Below, one piece after another: positions 4,278-6,323 of a stretch of 6,323 nt of DNA. Within the stretch, counting starts at the first letter, position 1. The number at the start of each line of letters is the position of its first letter. A model generated the notes under the pieces. That model ran no database searches and was not told where the DNA came from. It was given only the letters and a program-made list of their open reading frames with translations. Both the position numbers and the translations under genes were made by a program. The stretch lies in NCBI GenBank assembly GCA_017354095.1, contig JAFMRP010000196.1, positions 1-6,323 of the forward strand, in the 5' to 3' direction. Origin of the DNA: Ktedonobacteraceae bacterium (GTDB lineage Bacteria; Chloroflexota; Ktedonobacteria; Ktedonobacterales; Ktedonobacteraceae).

Positions 4278-4309
4278 TGGGAGAGAAGATGAGCGGGGAC
4301 ACCCCGCCC
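4278..4309 (+). repeat. Repeat B, copy 3 (GA subtype)
   Basis: TGGGAGAGAAGATGAG, then GCGGGG-ACA-CCCCGC at 4293-4307. The tract is slightly degenerate compared with the other copies, but the hairpin is intact. It merges directly into repeat D copy 2. Confidence 0.85.
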
Positions 4310-4322
4310 TCCTGCACCTCCC
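4304..4322 (+). repeat. Repeat D, copy 2
   Basis: Exact copy of 4021-4039, overlapping the 3' arm of the repeat B copy 3 hairpin, with no intervening segment. Confidence 0.8.
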
Positions 4323-4335
4323 GCTTTTCATACTT

Positions 4336-4367
4336 CGGGGGAAGAGAAGATAGCGGGGGTGCTCCGC
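4336..4367 (+). repeat. Repeat B, copy 4 (no-GA subtype)
   Basis: CGGGGGAAGAGAAGATAG, then GCGGGG-GTG-CTCCGC at 4353-4367. The loop has changed from ACA to GTG, and one stem base from C to T. This leaves a G-T wobble, which is pairable in plus-strand RNA (G-U) but an A-C mismatch in minus-strand RNA. Confidence 0.8.
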
Positions 4368-4397
4368 AAGGGGATGCAATCCCCTTGACTCCTGCCT
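4364..4397 (+). repeat. Repeat C, copy 2, with palindrome
   Basis: A 34-nt unit with a perfect 9-bp stem, CAAGGGGAT (4367-4375), loop GCA, ATCCCCTTG (4379-4387). It ends 12 bp beyond the stop codon of the UroD-like gene. It could act as a 3'-end hairpin for that transcript, but no T-run follows it on the minus strand. Confidence 0.88.
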
Positions 4398-4408
4398 TAC
4401 TGATCGGG

Positions 4409-5398
4409 TCAGGACAGGGCACGTTGTAGGGCATCGAAGTTCTTTGCGGGTGTCCCGGGCGGTACGGAGCAGCCAGGGGCAAGCAAAACGTGTCGATCGC
4501 CGGTCAGTTCACGTGCTCTGGCCACTTCTTCCTGCACCTGGGCAGCGGAGCCATTTTTGAGCACGGTTTGTTCGCTGATGCCACCCATGACGGCTTTGCC
4601 TGAGCGCTGTTTCCCTTCGCGCAGATCTGGATTGCCTTCCAGCGTTGCGGCCCAGCTCAGCGCATGCACGGGGTAGGAAGCCAGCAGATCAAAGTAGATA
4701 TGGGTGCCGCAGTTATGCAGGATGGTGAATTTGCTGCGGCTCTTGATGGCATCCATAAGCTCCAGGTCGTATTGTTCGCCGAACTCGCGGTATTGATCTT
4801 TGGTCAGCAAGTCAGAGCGCGCCCAGCCATTAGTGGTGTAAAAGATGCCGTGAGCTCCGGCCTCCATACAGGCGATCGCGAACTCGGCCAGGGTCTCGGT
4901 AATCACGCGCAGAGCCGTGTGCAGGGCCTTGCGATCCTCGCGGATGCTGTGCAGTACCGGCTCATCGACGTTGCCGACGAGAGATTTCGCCACCCCCAGC
5001 GGGCAGGAAATAGTCTGCACCAGGTAGGCATCATGGCCCACGACATGGTTGAGCATCTGTAGAGCGAGCAGCTGCTCACCCAGCACGCCCTGGTCCGCCT
5101 CCCGAGGGCGCAGGCGCTTCCAATCGGTGGTGCTTCTGATGGGGGAGCGCTCGAACACGGGGGGCTGGTGTTTCTCACCTGACGGCTTATAGTATGCTCC
5201 CCATGCCTCTGCGAGGTAACAGGTGCGGGGATTCACTTTGACGAAGTCCCAATCATAGCGCGTGAAGTGCTCGGCTGTGGCTTCGACCAGATCCTGGACG
5301 CTCCACTCACGCGCGAAATCGTGGCTCCACATGCTGACCGGTACGCGATCCACGGGGTCTCCACGTAACGCAGCATCGACACGCTCTTTTTTATTCAC
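4409..5398 (-). CDS. UroD/MtaA-like protein (uroporphyrinogen decarboxylase family), putative C1 or corrinoid methyl-transfer enzyme
   Basis: 329 residues, close to the family norm of about 340. The N-terminus MNKKERVDAALRGDPVDRVPVSMW (1-24) is the family opening. A true heme-pathway UroD would instead show the APVWxMRQAGR substrate motif, which is absent. The C-terminal half has LHNCGTH with H228 and C230, and APGCSVPPGTPAKN with C310. This gives the His-X-Cys...Cys zinc ligands of MtaA, MtbA and CmuA type methyltransferases. The likely role is therefore zinc-activated methyl transfer involving a thiol or corrinoid protein, in the cytoplasm; the substrate is unknown. No corrinoid-binding partner is in the window. 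It starts with GTG at 5398-5396, with AAAGGA 9 nt upstream, 19 bp after the response regulator stop, so it is probably the third gene of the kinase-regulator operon. Confidence 0.87.
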   Translation of the reverse strand: MNKKERVDAALRGDPVDRVPVSMWSHDFAREWSVQDLVEATAEHFTRYDWDFVKVNPRTCYLAEAWGAYYKPSGEKHQPPVFERSPIRSTTDWKRLRPREADQGVLGEQLLALQMLNHVVGHDAYLVQTISCPLGVAKSLVGNVDEPVLHSIREDRKALHTALRVITETLAEFAIACMEAGAHGIFYTTNGWARSDLLTKDQYREFGEQYDLELMDAIKSRSKFTILHNCGTHIYFDLLASYPVHALSWAATLEGNPDLREGKQRSGKAVMGGISEQTVLKNGSAAQVQEEVARARELTGDRHVLLAPGCSVPPGTPAKNFDALQRALS

Positions 5399-5407
5399 TT
5401 AAAAGCA

Positions 5408-5413
5408 TCCTTT
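5408..5413 (-). promoter_or_regulatory. Ribosome binding site for the GTG start of the UroD-like gene
   Basis: AAAGGA on the minus strand lies 9 nt before GTG (5398-5396) in the 19-bp gap after the regulator gene. There is no room for a separate terminator and promoter there. Confidence 0.65.
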
Positions 5414-5417
5414 CTGA

Positions 5418-6137
5418 TTATGCTTCCAGCTCTTTAAAACGATATCCTACGCCGCGCTCCGTCAAGATATATTTGGGATGGGCGGGGTCCTTTTCAAGCT
5501 TCTGGCGCAGATAGGTGATATACAGGCGTAGATAGTGCGCTTCGTCGCGGTATTCGCGTCCCCAGACCTTGGAGAGCAGGGTTTCATGAGTCAGCAGACG
5601 CCCGGCGTTGCTAACGAGATGATAGAGCAGGCGATATTCGGTTGGCCGCAGCGCCACCTTCTGCCCGCGCACAGTGACTTCACGGCGCGCAAAATCGATT
5701 TTCAGGTCATCGTCAACCACGATTTCGCTTTTGCGCGATGGTGCTGGCATGAGTGAGCGGCGCAGCAGCGCGCGAATACGGGAGAGCAGTTCACGTGGGC
5801 TAAACGGCTTGGCAATATAGTCATCGGCACCCAGATCGAGCCCGCGGATGCGGTCCTGTTCGTTCTGGCGCACGGTTAACATAATTACAGGTACGGTAGA
5901 TACTTCGCGAATGGCGTGTAGTGTCTCGAAGCCGTCCATTTCGGGCATCATTACATCCAGCACTATCAGATCGGGAAGGTTCTCGCGTAGTTCGTCCAGC
6001 GCCTGCAGGCCGTTGCTGGCTTCGAGTACGTGATAGTGCTCCAGTTCCAGATTCATACGCACCAGGTCGCGAATACGTGGCTCATCATCAACAATCAGAA
6101 TAGTCATATCACGCTGATCAAATGCTTCCATCTCCAT
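5418..6137 (-). CDS. OmpR/KdpE-type response regulator with winged-helix DNA-binding domain
   Basis: 239 residues. The receiver domain (about 12-125) has the acidic pair D17-D18, the phospho-acceptor D61 in LIVLDVMMPEMDG, the switch residue T88 and K110 in KPF. The output domain (about 138-236) is an OmpR-type winged helix, with LRPTEYRLLYHLVSNAGR, the recognition-helix segment EAHYLRLYITYLRQKLE and the wing YILTERGVGYRF. All functional residues are intact, so this should be a phosphorylation-dependent transcription factor. Its ATG overlaps the kinase stop by one base (TAATG), showing coupled translation with its cognate kinase. GGTGG upstream is a modest ribosome binding site. Met11 (MTILIVDDEP) is a plausible alternative start that would also suit the family but lacks a site. 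The sequence resembles KdpE, but no kdp genes are present, so no symbol is given. Confidence 0.95.
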   Translation of the reverse strand: MEMEAFDQRDMTILIVDDEPRIRDLVRMNLELEHYHVLEASNGLQALDELRENLPDLIVLDVMMPEMDGFETLHAIREVSTVPVIMLTVRQNEQDRIRGLDLGADDYIAKPFSPRELLSRIRALLRRSLMPAPSRKSEIVVDDDLKIDFARREVTVRGQKVALRPTEYRLLYHLVSNAGRLLTHETLLSKVWGREYRDEAHYLRLYITYLRQKLEKDPAHPKYILTERGVGYRFKELEA

Positions 6138-6323
6138 TAAAACACCACCATTGGTAACTGTGCTCTCTCCTCACGCGGTAAACTGAATAAAAATGTTGAT
6201 CCCTGGTGCAGGGCACTTTCGACCCAGATGCGGCCGCCATGTGCCTCTACAATAGCCCGGCAGATATAGAGGCCCAGCCCGGCTCCTGATGTGGATTGGG
6301 CCAGGGGATCGCCGACACGCTGG
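6137..6323 (-). CDS. Sensor histidine kinase, C-terminal end only
   Basis: The last 61 codons and stop of a histidine kinase that runs off the right edge. The ATP-binding (HATPase) domain end is clear. The G2 box TSGAGLGLYICRAIVEAHGG (residues 11-30 of the visible part) is followed by RIWVESALHQGSTFLFSLP, the closing beta-strands of the domain. A short tail ends in MVVF. The dimerisation/phospho-acceptor His and the sensor domain lie outside the window, so the stimulus cannot be inferred. The stop TAA (6139-6137) shares its last A with the regulator ATG, a typical kinase-regulator coupling, here with the kinase upstream. Confidence 0.93.
   Translation of the reverse strand, partial: QRVGDPLAQSTSGAGLGLYICRAIVEAHGGRIWVESALHQGSTFLFSLPREERAQLPMVVF

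Larger units (their letters stand above)
3937..4397. repeat. Non-coding block of interleaved direct repeats and palindromes
   Basis: About 460 bp between the UroD-like gene and the 41-residue gene contain no supported coding region. Long open frames cross it in several phases, but only because GC-rich DNA lacks stops, and their products are repetitive Gly/Pro/Arg/Ser sequence. The block consists of four repeat types. A is a 19-mer, two copies. B is a purine tract plus hairpin, four copies. C is a 34-mer with a palindrome, two copies. D is a 19-mer, two copies. The order is A-B-D-A-(structured stretch)-B-C-B-D-B-C. B followed by D carries GATGAGCGG; B followed by C carries GATAGCGG. The block therefore reads as a duplicated B-D-B-C composite. 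The GC-rich composition starts abruptly at about 3947 after AT-rich DNA. Confidence 0.85.

Noticed and set aside
3968..4397. Repeat block as a CRISPR array
   Set aside because: Repeat units differ in type and spacing is irregular (copies of B start 229, 81 and 58 bp apart). There are no uniform spacers and no cas genes.
4364..4397. Canonical intrinsic terminator for the UroD-like gene
   Set aside because: The hairpin is well placed 12 bp after the stop, but the minus strand continues with G/C-rich sequence and no T-run.
3928..4408. Insertion sequence or transposon remnant with transposase
   Set aside because: No transposase fragment could be read on either strand, and no terminal inverted repeats bound the whole block. 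A non-autonomous element remains possible but is not shown.
3914..4482. Several long open frames on both strands across the repeat block (for example 3919-4482 minus, 4064-4429 plus, 3853-4146 plus)
   Set aside because: They exist in overlapping phases at once, lack ribosome binding sites, encode repetitive Gly/Pro/Ser/Arg sequence that mirrors the DNA repeats, and one runs into the UroD-like gene. They reflect GC-rich DNA with few stops.
4409..5398. Authentic heme-pathway uroporphyrinogen decarboxylase (hemE)
   Set aside because: The N-terminal substrate motif of HemE is missing, while His228, Cys230 and Cys310 match the zinc ligands of MtaA/CmuA-type relatives.
5418..6323. KdpDE potassium two-component system
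   Set aside because: The regulator resembles KdpE in general OmpR features only. No kdpFABC genes are adjacent, and the next gene is a UroD-like enzyme.

Overview
The window looks like a chromosomal segment of a Chloroflexota bacterium, most likely of the class Ktedonobacteria. I infer this from the mid-50s GC content, the SigA-type sigma factor with a long acidic N-terminal extension, the frequent GTG/TTG starts with strong GGAGG-type ribosome binding sites, and the gene mix. That mix is a small J-domain protein next to a dUTPase, an OmpR-type two-component pair, and a UroD-like methyltransferase. No marker gene fixes the taxonomy, so the assignment is tentative.

Layout from left to right: (1) On the minus strand, the first 291 codons of a sigma-70 family sigma factor run off the left edge, behind a long (about 300 bp) non-coding leader and promoter region. 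(2) A translationally coupled minus-strand pair follows: a 153-residue single-pass membrane protein whose stop overlaps the GTG start of a DedA/VTT-domain membrane protein. A hairpin lies after dedA. (3) Divergently, on the plus strand, are a dUTPase (TTG start) and, 4 bp later, a short J-domain protein. After a 140-bp gap containing an inverted repeat comes a 98-residue uncharacterised Gly/Pro-ended protein with a strong ribosome binding site and a textbook terminator. (4) Convergent to that is a 41-residue single-membrane-span protein on the minus strand, whose stop codon lies inside the U-tract of the facing terminator. (5) About 460 bp of non-coding, GC-rich DNA (roughly 3937-4397) is packed with direct repeats and perfect hairpins. 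One repeated hairpin shows a paired C-G to T-A change between its two copies. (6) On the minus strand is an operon of histidine kinase (C-terminal 61 residues only), OmpR/KdpE-like response regulator and UroD/MtaA-like protein. Kinase and regulator overlap in TAATG, and the UroD-like gene starts 19 bp after the regulator stop.

Functionally, most genes are ordinary housekeeping or signalling genes. The two-component pair is co-transcribed with a putative zinc-dependent corrinoid or C1 methyl-transfer protein, which suggests a shared regulatory link. The least explained part is the structured repeat block downstream of the UroD-like gene. It is organised as an alternating higher-order repeat with conserved and covarying palindromes, plus a separate predicted three-way-junction fold. 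I would look there first for something undescribed. The 41-residue membrane protein and the 153-residue partner of DedA are the most interesting proteins of unknown role.
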